Shown here: in pieces, positions 9,261 to 17,359 of the stretch
Numbering within the stretch: the first letter of the stretch is position 1
How the letters are laid out: every line of letters begins with the position of its first letter
Assembly (NCBI GenBank): GCA_002840165.1
Contig: PGZN01000023.1
Span: forward strand, 1-35,095
Direction of reading: 5' to 3'
Length of the DNA: 35,095 nt
DNA from: Firmicutes bacterium HGW-Firmicutes-8
GTDB lineage: Bacteria; Bacillota; Thermincolia; Thermincolales; UBA2595
Translations under genes and position numbers: made by a program
The notes under the pieces: model-generated
The model's input: the letters and a program-made list of their open reading frames with translations, nothing else
Database searches by the model: none
What the model was told of the DNA's origin: nothing

Positions 9261-10001
9261 ATGGAAACTGATAATATGCCTGTACTTCCCTATCGTCCCA
9301 AATGGTCCTGGTTAGATGCTGTAGCTGTTCTTCTCGTTGTGTTAACATTGATACCATTGGCCAAGATTTTTAGGGGTTTTGTCAAAGGGATTGTTACCGC
9401 GATTGGGATAACAGGGACTAGTACGCCAAGTGTAATACTGCTTTTTGGGACTGCTGTCCAGGCCGGTATGATGATTGCAGCTGTGGTTTTTTTAGCCCGC
9501 CGAAAGGGCGCTGACGCTAAAGATTTAGGCTTCAGCCGGGAAAAAGCCGGTGTTAATATATTAACCGGAATATTTAGCGGCTTCGTTTTATGGTTTGTAG
9601 TAGTCATGATAGGAATCTTATTAACAATTATCACCGGCCCGCCGCCTTCCCAGGAGGTAGAAAAACTACTGAGGGGTATGAAGACACTTAAAGACCTTTG
9701 GCTTCCTTTTATCTCGGTTTCAATTCTGGCCCCGTTAAGTGAAGAATTGTATTTTCGGGGCATGGTCTTCCCTGTGATTAGCGCTAAATTAGGTACCAGG
9801 CCGGGCATGGTTTTGTCGGCGCTTTTTTTCGGGAGTCTTCATCTCGACTGGTATAGGTTAATCCCGATAACCGTTGGTGGTATAGGTTTGGCTTATCTGT
9901 ATGACAAGACGAGGTCCCTGCTGACTCCTATTATTGCCCACAGTGTTTGGAATACGATGATGCTGCTGATGATATATTTAGCCGGTCGGCTTACCAAATA
10001 G
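9261..10001 (+). CDS. CPBP-family intramembrane glutamic/metal-type protease (CAAX-like)
   Basis: 246 aa polytopic membrane protein. From the preferred start the Abi/CPBP motifs are LSEELYFRG (E161, E162, R166), FGSLHLDW (H194) and HSVWNTMM (H227, N231), the complete active-site set. The family includes Rce1-like prenyl-protein and bacteriocin-immunity proteases; the substrate here is unknown. The frame is open from ATG 9234, but GGTGGGG lies 7 nt before ATG 9261 and is the best ribosome site. The gene stands alone, divergent from the glucan genes and convergent with the next. Confidence 0.85.
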   Translation: METDNMPVLPYRPKWSWLDAVAVLLVVLTLIPLAKIFRGFVKGIVTAIGITGTSTPSVILLFGTAVQAGMMIAAVVFLARRKGADAKDLGFSREKAGVNILTGIFSGFVLWFVVVMIGILLTIITGPPPSQEVEKLLRGMKTLKDLWLPFISVSILAPLSEELYFRGMVFPVISAKLGTRPGMVLSALFFGSLHLDWYRLIPITVGGIGLAYLYDKTRSLLTPIIAHSVWNTMMLLMIYLAGRLTK

Positions 10002-10040
10002 TGAGCATGGGGAGCGGCAGTCGTTATGCTAAACAAAAAC

Positions 10041-10071
10041 CACCTCGGCTATATGCCGGGGTGATTTTTAT
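10041..10071. terminator. Bidirectional intrinsic terminator
   Basis: CACCTCGGC (10041-10049) pairs with GCCGGGGTG (10055-10063) around a TATAT loop, with one G-T pair, followed by ATTTTTATTT. It serves the CPBP gene and, in the other direction, the end of the following gene. Confidence 0.75.
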
Positions 10072-10607
10072 TTCATCAGGTTTATATTCTTCAATTTTTC
10101 TGACAGGGCTATAAAGTGTTTTTTATTACCGAGTTCGAGGGCTGAATTAATTGGGACCATATGAGCTTCTCTGTAGACGTACCGAAACGTTGCATTATCT
10201 GTTTCCAGCCTACCTATCGGAGTAACTGCTGGGTTCGCCGTCTCCTTGTGGGGTTTGGGTTCGGAAATTTGCATGTACCACCGGGGGAACCTCTTTTCCG
10301 GGAAATCGATGTAAATATAGTATGGGTCGAAGCGGAACAGAGACTTAAATATTTCATCCGAGTTTATCCAGCCTAATTCCTGGTAAGTAAATCGGGTCGG
10401 AGCAATTAATTCATCGTAGCCGATAACCAGTAAGGGTTCTCCGGACATAAAATTAAGATCATGCAGGAATACCGCTTTCTCGATCACTTCCATTTCATTG
10501 AAGATACTGAAGACGACTCCAAGAGTCACAGGGTCCTTCACCCCATAGTCCTTAACAAACCGCAGCAGGATTCTGATTTTTTCCGGAATGACAGCATCTT
10601 CCCACAT
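10068..10607 (-). CDS. Unrecognised soluble protein, 179 aa
   Basis: I do not recognise a family. The protein is soluble, with no signal peptide or membrane segment. Its central part is rich in aromatic residues (FRFDPYYIYIDFPEKRFPRWYMQI), with a mixed alpha/beta look. The ATG has a clear GGAGGT site 9 nt upstream. The gene shares strand with the next two unrecognised genes upstream but is separated from them by 181 nt containing a 26-bp tandem repeat, so it may have its own promoter. Confidence 0.65.
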   Translation of the reverse strand: MWEDAVIPEKIRILLRFVKDYGVKDPVTLGVVFSIFNEMEVIEKAVFLHDLNFMSGEPLLVIGYDELIAPTRFTYQELGWINSDEIFKSLFRFDPYYIYIDFPEKRFPRWYMQISEPKPHKETANPAVTPIGRLETDNATFRYVYREAHMVPINSALELGNKKHFIALSEKLKNINLMK

Positions 10608-10697
10608 TCCTGATTCACCTCCTTAAAAACCTAAAATGCCTATGTAAGAGGTAGTTACTTCAAACTTAACACACCACAAACCAGACATCAATCCATA

Positions 10698-10749
10698 TCC
10701 TTAAAGAATTCTGTATACATTCTTCCTTAAAGAATTCTGTATATATTCT
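10698..10749. repeat. Two tandem 26-bp copies, operator-like
   Basis: Copies at 10698-10723 and 10724-10749 differ at one base (GTATACATT versus GTATATATT). Each carries AAGAAT and ATTCTT as inverted half-sites around TCTGTATAC, so each is an imperfect dyad. They lie in the 181-nt gap upstream of the 10068-10607 gene, where an operator would be expected. No regulator can be named. Confidence 0.7.
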
Positions 10750-10788
10750 TCAACACATGGTTGATTTACAGATGCCATTTGTTGTCTA

Positions 10789-11868
10789 CTAATCAATATA
10801 TATTTTTTCGGAGCACATCTCTACATATTGCGGGGAAAAAGGCCCACAGCAGAAGGCCCGTTCTTGTGTGATCGATGACAACCCGGCCAGCTCCCGGAAA
10901 AAGGGGATTTCGGCATTCTCTTCGATAATCTGAAAACTGTTTCGCTCGATCCGGTAGGTTACCATATAATTGACTGAGATTTCCGGTTCCCCCGACATTG
11001 TTATAATATCACCCTGTTTTTGCAGGTTAAACAGATACTCCAGCGGGTGTTTTTCACCTTGGGGAAATATAAAAAACCTGGCTTCATACTCGTGGTCTGA
11101 CAGCCCGCCTGCGGGAATGTAACCCAGTGGGATACTTAGATTCCTGGCTGCGGGAATAGGTTTGCCGGTTATCACTTCGTTTCCGAAGTCGATTTTAAGT
11201 TCTCCATATGCTGCAAAAACGGGGCTTTCTTGAGCCGAGAGGAGCATATAATAAAAAAAGCCGTCAAAGGATAATTCCTGTTTTAAAATTACTTTGGCGC
11301 GGTTGTTCTCAATTTTTATCAGGAGCCGCAGTCTGGCCTGCCTCAGCAAGGATTTAACCGAAACATTGACGTAACTTGAGAGAAAAGAGACACTTCTCAA
11401 CATGACCGGAGGGGGAATTAGCGGACTCATCAGGTTGTTGCCGAACGGATAGATGACATTTTTCAAGAGATAGCGGTAAAACAGCAGGATGCCCGATCCA
11501 AAAAAAATCGGTGCCACATACAGCCAGGACGTTGGCTCCCATCTCCATCGGAAGCTTATGGCCAGTGTCACCACCCATGAGATAACAAGGACGACTATAG
11601 TGAAATTAATATACTGGAGAATAGCTCGGCCGGGTGTATCGGGGAATAGGTAGTGCATCTGGTACTTTTCAATCAGCTTGTACATCTTTCCGGTTATATT
11701 GGTGTCACTATGGTAAGATAAGTCGAGGAATTCCTCCAAAATATCCTGCAGCCTTTCAACTCTTCTCTGTACTATAAGTGAAACAAATATTCCAACTGAG
11801 CCCAGGAGAGTTGCCAGGACAGCAGATATTGAGGTCAAAACGCGAATATAGTCTTCAGAAGCAAACAT
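10789..11868 (-). CDS. Unrecognised membrane protein, 359 aa
   Basis: Not recognised. The N-terminus has a hydrophobic segment (about 10-31), a charged cytoplasmic-type stretch, then two more hydrophobic segments (about 87-107 and 116-133). A C-terminal soluble beta-rich domain of about 200 residues follows, with no Cys pairs or catalytic motif I can name. The first 50 residues (LIVQRRVERLQDILEEFLDL) may form a short coiled coil. GGAG lies 9 nt before the ATG. It is followed 34 nt downstream of the next unrecognised gene on the same strand. Confidence 0.65.
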   Translation of the reverse strand: MFASEDYIRVLTSISAVLATLLGSVGIFVSLIVQRRVERLQDILEEFLDLSYHSDTNITGKMYKLIEKYQMHYLFPDTPGRAILQYINFTIVVLVISWVVTLAISFRWRWEPTSWLYVAPIFFGSGILLFYRYLLKNVIYPFGNNLMSPLIPPPVMLRSVSFLSSYVNVSVKSLLRQARLRLLIKIENNRAKVILKQELSFDGFFYYMLLSAQESPVFAAYGELKIDFGNEVITGKPIPAARNLSIPLGYIPAGGLSDHEYEARFFIFPQGEKHPLEYLFNLQKQGDIITMSGEPEISVNYMVTYRIERNSFQIIEENAEIPFFRELAGLSSITQERAFCCGPFSPQYVEMCSEKIYID

Positions 11869-11902
11869 AAAAAAACACTCCGGTTTGTTGTGTAATCAAT
11901 CG

Positions 11903-12502
11903 TTAAATTTCCAGATTAAAACGGGCATTTTTGGCAATTGAAGCAAGCTGCTGCTCTTTTTTTTTCAGGGCCATGTTTTCCATTATCCGTAAAGAGGATT
12001 GGGTATTGGCTGTGGGCAGACCTTTTAGAGCCGCAATCCGGCCCATCCCAGCCAGGGAATTGATAACTTCGCGGGCAGCGATGTAGTAATCCCCTTCCAC
12101 AAGGAATGTGCCGGTACTGCGCAGGCAGTCACATATGTAATTCCACACCTCTTCCGCATATGGGAAGTCTGGCAGCAGGCACCTCTTGAAAACCATCCTG
12201 ACCCGGTACAGGTAACGCTCAGCCAGGTAGTGTTCCCGGTCTTTGTCTATCGTTGCCAGAAGGTGCTTTAAAAGCTCGTTGATACCTATTTTGATTTTAT
12301 CAGAATTGCATTTGGCTATCTCAGCCATTATGATTTCCTGAAAGCCCATCAGGATGTCCCCGGGCGGGACAGGGGAGAGCAATTCTTCGCGTTCCACCAG
12401 GGTATCCGTGGTCCCCAGGTCCAAATAACCATTTGCCGTGGTGAAAGATGACTGAGCCAGAACATCCCGCAGCTGGGCCAGGTATGTCTCCACTTTTTCC
12501 AA
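11903..12502 (-). CDS. Unrecognised helical protein, 199 aa
   Basis: The frame is open from 12700, but that start would overlap the divergent rRNA methyltransferase gene. TTG 12502, preceded by GGGGGGTGA, gives a protein beginning with LEKVETYLAQLRDVL and avoids the clash. The product is soluble, largely helical and rich in Leu, Glu and Lys, with a KKKEQQLASIAKNARF basic tail. No family is recognised. It lies just upstream of the 359-aa membrane protein and is probably co-transcribed with it. Confidence 0.65.
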   Translation of the reverse strand: MEKVETYLAQLRDVLAQSSFTTANGYLDLGTTDTLVEREELLSPVPPGDILMGFQEIIMAEIAKCNSDKIKIGINELLKHLLATIDKDREHYLAERYLYRVRMVFKRCLLPDFPYAEEVWNYICDCLRSTGTFLVEGDYYIAAREVINSLAGMGRIAALKGLPTANTQSSLRIMENMALKKKEQQLASIAKNARFNLEI

Positions 12503-12631
12503 CTTTTCACCCCCCACTCGCCCATATATCTTGTTTATTATTTCAATATATTTTTGCCTGTATACACAGAGGAATTTTTTTCGTTTTACCGAAAATAATG
12601 ATAAGATACAGTAAAAACAGGAGTGAGAAGT

Positions 12632-14014
12632 TTGAAGAACCGGGAGGCAGTTCTCAGACTGGGACAAGACATAGAACTGAAAATAGAGACCGTCAACCAT
12701 GATGGGGAAGGTGTCGGCCGGTACAAAGGGATGGCTGTGTTCGTACCATTTACCGTCCCTGGTGAAGAGGTAGTTGTCACGGTAACGGGTCTCAAAAAAA
12801 ACTATGCCGTCGGTAGGGTAGTCGAGACAACATTAACTGCTCCGGAAGGCAGCCGGGTCAACCCCCAGTGCCCTGTTTTTAGCGTGTGCGGGGGTTCGAA
12901 ATTACAGCACATTGATTACAGGATGCAGCTTGAATTAAAACGAAAACTGGTTGAAGACTCACTGAAACGGATTGGCCGCATCAACGATGCAGCTGTGCAC
13001 CCGGTAATAGGCATGGATCAACCATGGGGGTACAGGAACAAAGCCGTATATCAGGTGAACCGTGTTGAGGGTAAAGTAGAACTGGGGTTTTTCGCGGAGA
13101 GTACCCATACCCATGTGCCAACAACCGACTGCCTTCTTCTGGATGGCCAGATCAGAGATATCGCCCCTTTAATCGAGGGGATGCTGAATAAGTACCAGGT
13201 TCCCCCATATGACTGGGAAACCGGCCGGGGGCTGCTCAGGCATGTAGTGATCCGCAAAGGCTCGGATAATTCCAAAATCATGATTGTGTTTGTAACCTCA
13301 GCGGGAAAATTTACCGAACAGTTTACCATGGCCAGGGAAATAAGAGCCAAGGTACCCCAAGCAGCGTCAATTGTCCGCAATATAAATACCGCCCCTACAA
13401 GGCAGATATTTGGCCGGGAATCACAGCTGCTGGCCGGACAGATGTGGATAACCGAACAGTTGGGCGGACTGATTTTTACAGTTTCCCCGACCTCGTTCTT
13501 CCAGGTTAATTCCAGGCAGGCCGAAATACTGTATGAAAAAGCAGTGGAATTTGCCGCCCTGACAGGTCGGGAAACGGTCCTGGATGTATATTGCGGGACC
13601 GGGACAGCGGCGCTTTTCCTGGCTCAACGGGCTGGCAGGGTGATTGGGTTTGAAGTCTCCCAGGAAGCTGTCGCTGATGCAGGCGCCAATGCCAAAGCTA
13701 ACCGGGTCACCAATGTCGAGTTTGTGGCCGGAAAAGCTGAGGAACGCTTGCCTAAACTGCTCCACCAAGGCATGGCCCCTGATGTGATTGTAGTTGATCC
13801 ACCCAGGCAGGGGGTGGAAAAAAGGGCACTTCAGGCAATTGCTGACATGGCCCCTCAGAGGATAGTATACATATCATGTGATCCCGCCACGCTGGCCAGG
13901 GACCTGAATTTTCTCTCATTCCGGGGATATAGGACGGTGGAGGTGCAGCCGGTGGATATGTTTCCGCAGACGGCCCACGTGGAGTGTGTAGTAAGAATAC
14001 AACGGAAGAATTAG
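12632..14014 (+). CDS. 23S rRNA (uracil-5-)-methyltransferase, RlmD/RlmCD family
   Basis: 460 aa with an N-terminal TRAM RNA-binding domain (about 5-65), a central domain and a C-terminal SAM methyltransferase. Motifs are DVYCGTGTAALFLA (SAM binding), VDPPRQG and YISCDPATLARD with catalytic Cys416. The iron-sulfur site of RumA-type enzymes (CX5CX2C plus a distal Cys) appears here as C80, C86 and then Ser89 in CGGS, so one expected ligand is missing while the distal Cys in TDCLLL remains. The start chosen is TTG 12632, 7 nt after AGGAG; an upstream GTG at 12623 is too close to that site. Confidence 0.9.
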   Translation: MKNREAVLRLGQDIELKIETVNHDGEGVGRYKGMAVFVPFTVPGEEVVVTVTGLKKNYAVGRVVETTLTAPEGSRVNPQCPVFSVCGGSKLQHIDYRMQLELKRKLVEDSLKRIGRINDAAVHPVIGMDQPWGYRNKAVYQVNRVEGKVELGFFAESTHTHVPTTDCLLLDGQIRDIAPLIEGMLNKYQVPPYDWETGRGLLRHVVIRKGSDNSKIMIVFVTSAGKFTEQFTMAREIRAKVPQAASIVRNINTAPTRQIFGRESQLLAGQMWITEQLGGLIFTVSPTSFFQVNSRQAEILYEKAVEFAALTGRETVLDVYCGTGTAALFLAQRAGRVIGFEVSQEAVADAGANAKANRVTNVEFVAGKAEERLPKLLHQGMAPDVIVVDPPRQGVEKRALQAIADMAPQRIVYISCDPATLARDLNFLSFRGYRTVEVQPVDMFPQTAHVECVVRIQRKN

Positions 14015-14053
14015 TCGAAATCCTAGTATTTAAGCGGTCTGCGAGGTTTTTCA

Positions 14054-14100
14054 GGGAGTGTCGCTAACTACTAAAAGTAGTTTTGCGGCACCCCCTCTTT
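14054..14100. terminator. Bidirectional terminator between the rRNA methyltransferase gene and feoB
   Basis: A long branched hairpin: GGGAGTGTCGC pairs with GCGGCACCCCC on the outside and AACTACT with AGTAGTT inside, followed by TCTTTAATTT. It separates two convergent genes. Confidence 0.7.
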
Positions 14101-14103
14101 AAT

Positions 14104-16218
14104 TTATACCAATCCCAACAACCGAACTGAATTGGCAACGATCAAACAAATTACAATACCTGTTATCGTTGGTACCAGGAAGGAAATTATAGTCCATTTC
14201 CAGCTTTGAGTTTCCTTTTTAATGGTCCAGCATGTTGTACCACAGGGCCAATGCATCAGAGAAAAAAGCATGACACATACTGCCGTCAACCAGGTCCAAC
14301 CATGAGATACAAGTAGCTCTCTCAGTTGACCAAGATTGTCAAGTTCCAGGATGTTTCCTGTAGCTATATAACTCATGATAATAATGGGTACAACAATTTC
14401 ATTGGCCGGGAAACCCAGAACGAAAGCCATTAAAATGTAACCATCCAACCCAAGTAACTTTGCAAAGGGGTCAAGGAAACCTGCGCAATGAGACAGAAGG
14501 CTGAGTTCGCCAACATGTATATTTGCCAGGACCCATATCACCAAACCGGCAGGTGCAGCTACCGCAACTGCACGCCCCAGTACAAATAATGTCCTGTTAA
14601 ACACAGAACGCACAATAACCCTGCCTATTTGAGGCTTCCGATAGGGAGGCAGCTCCAGAGTAAAAGATGAAGGAATTCCTTTTAAGATCGTTTGGGAAAG
14701 TATTCTTGAAATCAATAAAGTCATCATAACACCCAGAACGATAACTCCTGTTAAAAGCAATGTAGAAACTATCGATTGGAAGGGTCCGGCCACAACTCCT
14801 GCGAAGAACATAGTAATGATGGCAATCAGAGTCGGAAAACGACCGTTACATGGTACAAAATTGTTTGTTATTGTGGCAATTAGCCTTTCTCTGGGGGAGT
14901 CAATGATTCTGCAGCCAATAACACCGGCAGCATTACAGCCGAACCCCATACACATGGTTAATGCCTGTTTGCCATGGGCACATGCTTTTTTAAATAAATT
15001 ATCAAGGTTAAAGGCGACTCTGGGCAGGTACCCCAGATCTTCCAGCAGTGTGAACAGCGGGAAGAATATCGCCATTGGAGGCAGCATAACCGATACAACC
15101 CATGCCAGTGTCCTATAGATACCCATGACCAATAATCCGTGCACCCATGGGGGTGTGCCTGCCCAGACAAAAAAATCTGTGAGACGGTCTTCCACCCAGA
15201 AGAGGAATGTAGCAATCAATTCTGAAGGATAGTTTGCCCCTGTAATAGTCAACCAGAATACCACAGCCAACATACCCACCATGATAGGTATGCCAAATAA
15301 CCTTGAAGTAAGGATACTGTCAATTTTTCTGTCTGTTCGGTTATATTTTTGGCTTTCGAAAGTTACAACCTTAGCACAAATTTTTTCTGCCGTACATACG
15401 ATATGAGAGACAATCTTATCCCTGAAGAGGTCATTTTCAATACCTGCTGCTGTTAAGACATCCCGTGCTTCTTTTAGCTTCTTGGCAACGCTTATATTCG
15501 CCATTAAATCAAAATCAAGATATTTCTGCAGGGCTTTCAGAAGTGTTTTATCTCCGTCAAGAAGTTTTAAAGTAACCCACCGGCTGTTGAGTCTGTCAGC
15601 AAGAAGCTCTTCTATTGATGGTTCCAGAATGGCAATAGCATGCTCGATTGTATCATCGTAATTAATTTTCAGTGGAGATGTGATTGCCTTTTCATTTGTA
15701 ACGTTATATACAGCATCCATCAATTCATTTAAACCCTCACCACTTCTGGCGCTGGTACCAATGACAGGTACGCCAAGCTGTTTTGACAGCTCCTTTAAAT
15801 TAATATTGATTTTTTTTCTTTTGGCTTCGTCTAAGAGATTAACACAGACAACAACATCGGGAGTGATTTCCAGAGTTTGGAGAACTAAATTCAGATTTCT
15901 TTCCAGGCAGGTTGCATCGGTTACAATAACGGTAGCATCGGGGTTACTGAAACAGACAAAATCTCTCGCTACCTCTTCCTCCGCGGAATTTGCCATGAGG
16001 GAATAAGTACCCGGTATATCTACCATAATAAAATTTCTGTCCTTATGCCTGTATTTTCCCTGGGCATTGGTAACTGTTTTACCGGGCCAATTTCCAGTAT
16101 GCTGGTTTAAACCTGTCAAACTGTTAAAGACTGTGCTTTTCCCTACATTGGGATTTCCCGCCAGTGCGACGACTTTGTCACCGGGTCTAATTCTTTCAAT
16201 CCGGAGTTCACTTTCCAA
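14104..16218 (-). CDS. feoB: Ferrous iron transporter FeoB
   Basis: 704 aa. The N-terminal G domain has G1 GNPNVGKST (21-29), G3 DIPG (67-70) and G4 NLLD (127-130), followed by the helical GDI-like region. The C-terminal membrane domain has the gate signature GFGCNAAGVIGCR and ends with HWPCGTTCW. It drives GTP-dependent Fe(II) uptake across the cytoplasmic membrane. The start appears to be TTG 16218, without its own ribosome site. A good AGGAGGG instead sits before an ATG at 16255 in another frame, which runs 15 codons and stops 11 nt inside feoB, suggesting translational coupling or a 5' frameshift. feoA lies just upstream. Confidence 0.95.
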   Translation of the reverse strand: MESELRIERIRPGDKVVALAGNPNVGKSTVFNSLTGLNQHTGNWPGKTVTNAQGKYRHKDRNFIMVDIPGTYSLMANSAEEEVARDFVCFSNPDATVIVTDATCLERNLNLVLQTLEITPDVVVCVNLLDEAKRKKININLKELSKQLGVPVIGTSARSGEGLNELMDAVYNVTNEKAITSPLKINYDDTIEHAIAILEPSIEELLADRLNSRWVTLKLLDGDKTLLKALQKYLDFDLMANISVAKKLKEARDVLTAAGIENDLFRDKIVSHIVCTAEKICAKVVTFESQKYNRTDRKIDSILTSRLFGIPIMVGMLAVVFWLTITGANYPSELIATFLFWVEDRLTDFFVWAGTPPWVHGLLVMGIYRTLAWVVSVMLPPMAIFFPLFTLLEDLGYLPRVAFNLDNLFKKACAHGKQALTMCMGFGCNAAGVIGCRIIDSPRERLIATITNNFVPCNGRFPTLIAIITMFFAGVVAGPFQSIVSTLLLTGVIVLGVMMTLLISRILSQTILKGIPSSFTLELPPYRKPQIGRVIVRSVFNRTLFVLGRAVAVAAPAGLVIWVLANIHVGELSLLSHCAGFLDPFAKLLGLDGYILMAFVLGFPANEIVVPIIIMSYIATGNILELDNLGQLRELLVSHGWTWLTAVCVMLFSLMHWPCGTTCWTIKKETQSWKWTIISFLVPTITGIVICLIVANSVRLLGLV

Positions 16219-16255
16219 TACGCCTGCCCCTGTTGACTGGTTTGTTAAGACCCAT
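16208..16255 (-). CDS. Possible 15-codon leader ORF coupled to feoB
   Basis: AGGAGGG followed by 8 nt and ATG 16255 opens MGLNKPVNRGRRIGK, whose TGA lies within TTGGAAAGTGA, the start of feoB. This is the only strong ribosome site in the feoA-feoB gap. Either ribosomes finish here and reinitiate on the TTG, or this was once the true FeoB N-terminus and an indel shifted the frame. No similarity to known peptides is claimed. Confidence 0.4.
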   Translation of the reverse strand: MGLNKPVNRGRRIGK

Positions 16256-16278
16256 TCTGAAACCCTCCTGAATCTAGT

Positions 16279-16521
16279 TTAATTTACCTCAACCATGATC
16301 TTACTGGCTTCCTCCGAACGTAAGGCGATGACTGCACCACGAATATGGTAAGCGGTGGGGTCACCCGAAGGGCTTTTTTGTAAAGCCTCAACCACCGTAT
16401 CTGAAATCAAACCCAAATCCAACATTCTTCTTCGAATGGTGCCATCAGAAGTAAGCATTTTTACCCTGGCTTTTTGTCCTATAGGCAAGAAATTCAAAGC
16501 AATATACTTATCATTAATCAT
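16279..16521 (-). CDS. feoA: Ferrous iron transport accessory protein FeoA
   Basis: 80 aa, the normal size of this SH3-like protein. Visible features are the LPIGQKARVKML opening, the RRRMLDLGL segment and a final strand AVIALRSEEASKIMVEV. FeoA acts in the cytoplasm and is needed for FeoB activity. The ATG is preceded by GGAGG at 7 nt. It is the first gene of the feoAB transcript, read away from the MntR/DtxR-type regulator on the other side of a 164-bp AT-rich gap, where a metal-responsive operator is likely. Confidence 0.9.
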   Translation of the reverse strand: MINDKYIALNFLPIGQKARVKMLTSDGTIRRRMLDLGLISDTVVEALQKSPSGDPTAYHIRGAVIALRSEEASKIMVEVN

Positions 16522-16633
16522 ATTAGAACCTCCTCGACCCAGTTATTTGCAGTTCTTTTTTATTAGCGTTAAGGGGTGAGAAAAAACGTTTCCCGACACT
16601 AACATATGTAAATTAAAATCTATGTGTTACGAA

Positions 16634-16639
16634 TATAAT
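16634..16639 (+). promoter_or_regulatory. Possible -10 (TATAAT) of the MntR-type gene
   Basis: A consensus TATAAT lies 46 nt before the ATG in the feo/regulator gap. No good -35 is present 17 bp upstream (AATTAA), so this is tentative. I could not identify a clear metal box. Confidence 0.35.
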
Positions 16640-16685
16640 GAAAATAATATAAGTTTTTTACTATCTATAAGGTTTGTGATAAAAC

Positions 16686-17162
16686 ATGAGAAATAAGGAG
16701 TTTCATACAGTCCGGGGGTATCAGCTTCTGGAACAAAACAAAAGACTGCTGACTTCAGCTATGGAAGATTATCTGGAGATGATTTACAGAAACAGTGTGC
16801 AAGAAGGGTTCTTACGCATAAATAAGCTTGCTGAGCTGCTCAATGTTAAAGCATCTTCAGCTTCTAAAATGGTTCAGAAACTGGGAGAGCGAGGATTGTT
16901 GATATATGAAAAATACGGAATAATTATTTTAACTGAGGAAGGAAAAGAAATAGGCAAGTACTTATTAAATAGGCATAATGTCATTGAAGGATTTTTAAAA
17001 ACAATTGGGATTAGCGAAAATATTTTGGTAGAAACGGAATTGATTGAACATCATATTAGTTCACATACACTTAAGAATATTAATATGTTAAATCATTTTT
17101 TTAGCAAGAACCCCAAAATCATGAAAAAATTCGAAGAATTTAAAAATGATTACCAGGATTAA
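16686..17162 (+). CDS. DtxR/MntR-family metal-dependent regulator
   Basis: 158 aa. Residues about 20-85 form the winged helix (LRINKLAELLNVKASSASKMVQKL as recognition region) and 86-140 the dimerisation/metal domain. Candidate metal ligands are D28 and E31 in MEDYLEM, H97 in NRHNVIEG, and E118, E121 and H122 in ETELIEHH, a set closer to MntR than to DtxR, which has Met at the first position. There is no C-terminal SH3 domain. The gene is divergent from feoAB, so metal-dependent repression of Feo is the likely job; the metal itself is uncertain. ATG 16686 has only a weak upstream AAGG. Confidence 0.85.
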   Translation: MRNKEFHTVRGYQLLEQNKRLLTSAMEDYLEMIYRNSVQEGFLRINKLAELLNVKASSASKMVQKLGERGLLIYEKYGIIILTEEGKEIGKYLLNRHNVIEGFLKTIGISENILVETELIEHHISSHTLKNINMLNHFFSKNPKIMKKFEEFKNDYQD

Positions 17163-17222
17163 ATAAAGCAGTAAAATCTATTAAAAATTAAAAAAGAACG
17201 GCTTTATGAGCGGTGAAAAATA

Positions 17223-17262
17223 AAAGCTATGAGTTCAACTGAACTTATAGCTTTATTATTTG
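17223..17262 (+). terminator. Intrinsic terminator after the MntR-type gene
   Basis: AAAGCTATGAGTTCA (17223-17237) pairs with TGAACTTATAGCTTT (17240-17254), with one G-T pair, followed by ATTATTT. Stop-to-hairpin distance is about 60 nt. Confidence 0.7.
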
Positions 17263-17285
17263 CTGAACGAGTTAATAAGCTCGAA

Positions 17286-17335
17286 AACCCTATGTATAAG
17301 GGTTGATGAGACTTGTGCCCCAGTGGGGCACAAGT
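17286..17335. repeat. Two adjacent hairpins, possible insertion-element remnant
   Basis: AACCCT (17286-17291) pairs with AGGGTT (17299-17304). Ten bases on, a perfect 11-bp stem ACTTGTGCCCC/GGGGCACAAGT (17311-17335) has a 3-nt loop and no U-tract. Two strong dyads without a terminator tail next to a broken gene resemble the end of a mobile element, but no transposase is present. Confidence 0.4.
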
Positions 17336-17359
17336 TAACAAGCAGGGAGAAAATCGTAA

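Noticed and set aside
12503..12700. Longer N-terminus of the 199-aa protein (start at 12700)
   Set aside because: It would overlap the rRNA methyltransferase's 5' end on the other strand, and the added residues look non-coding; TTG 12502 has a strong ribosome site.
16567..16603. Metal-box inverted repeat between feoA and the regulator
   Set aside because: GTTAAGGGGTGAG and GTTAGTGTCGGG (complement) match at only about nine of sixteen positions. Too weak to call an operator.
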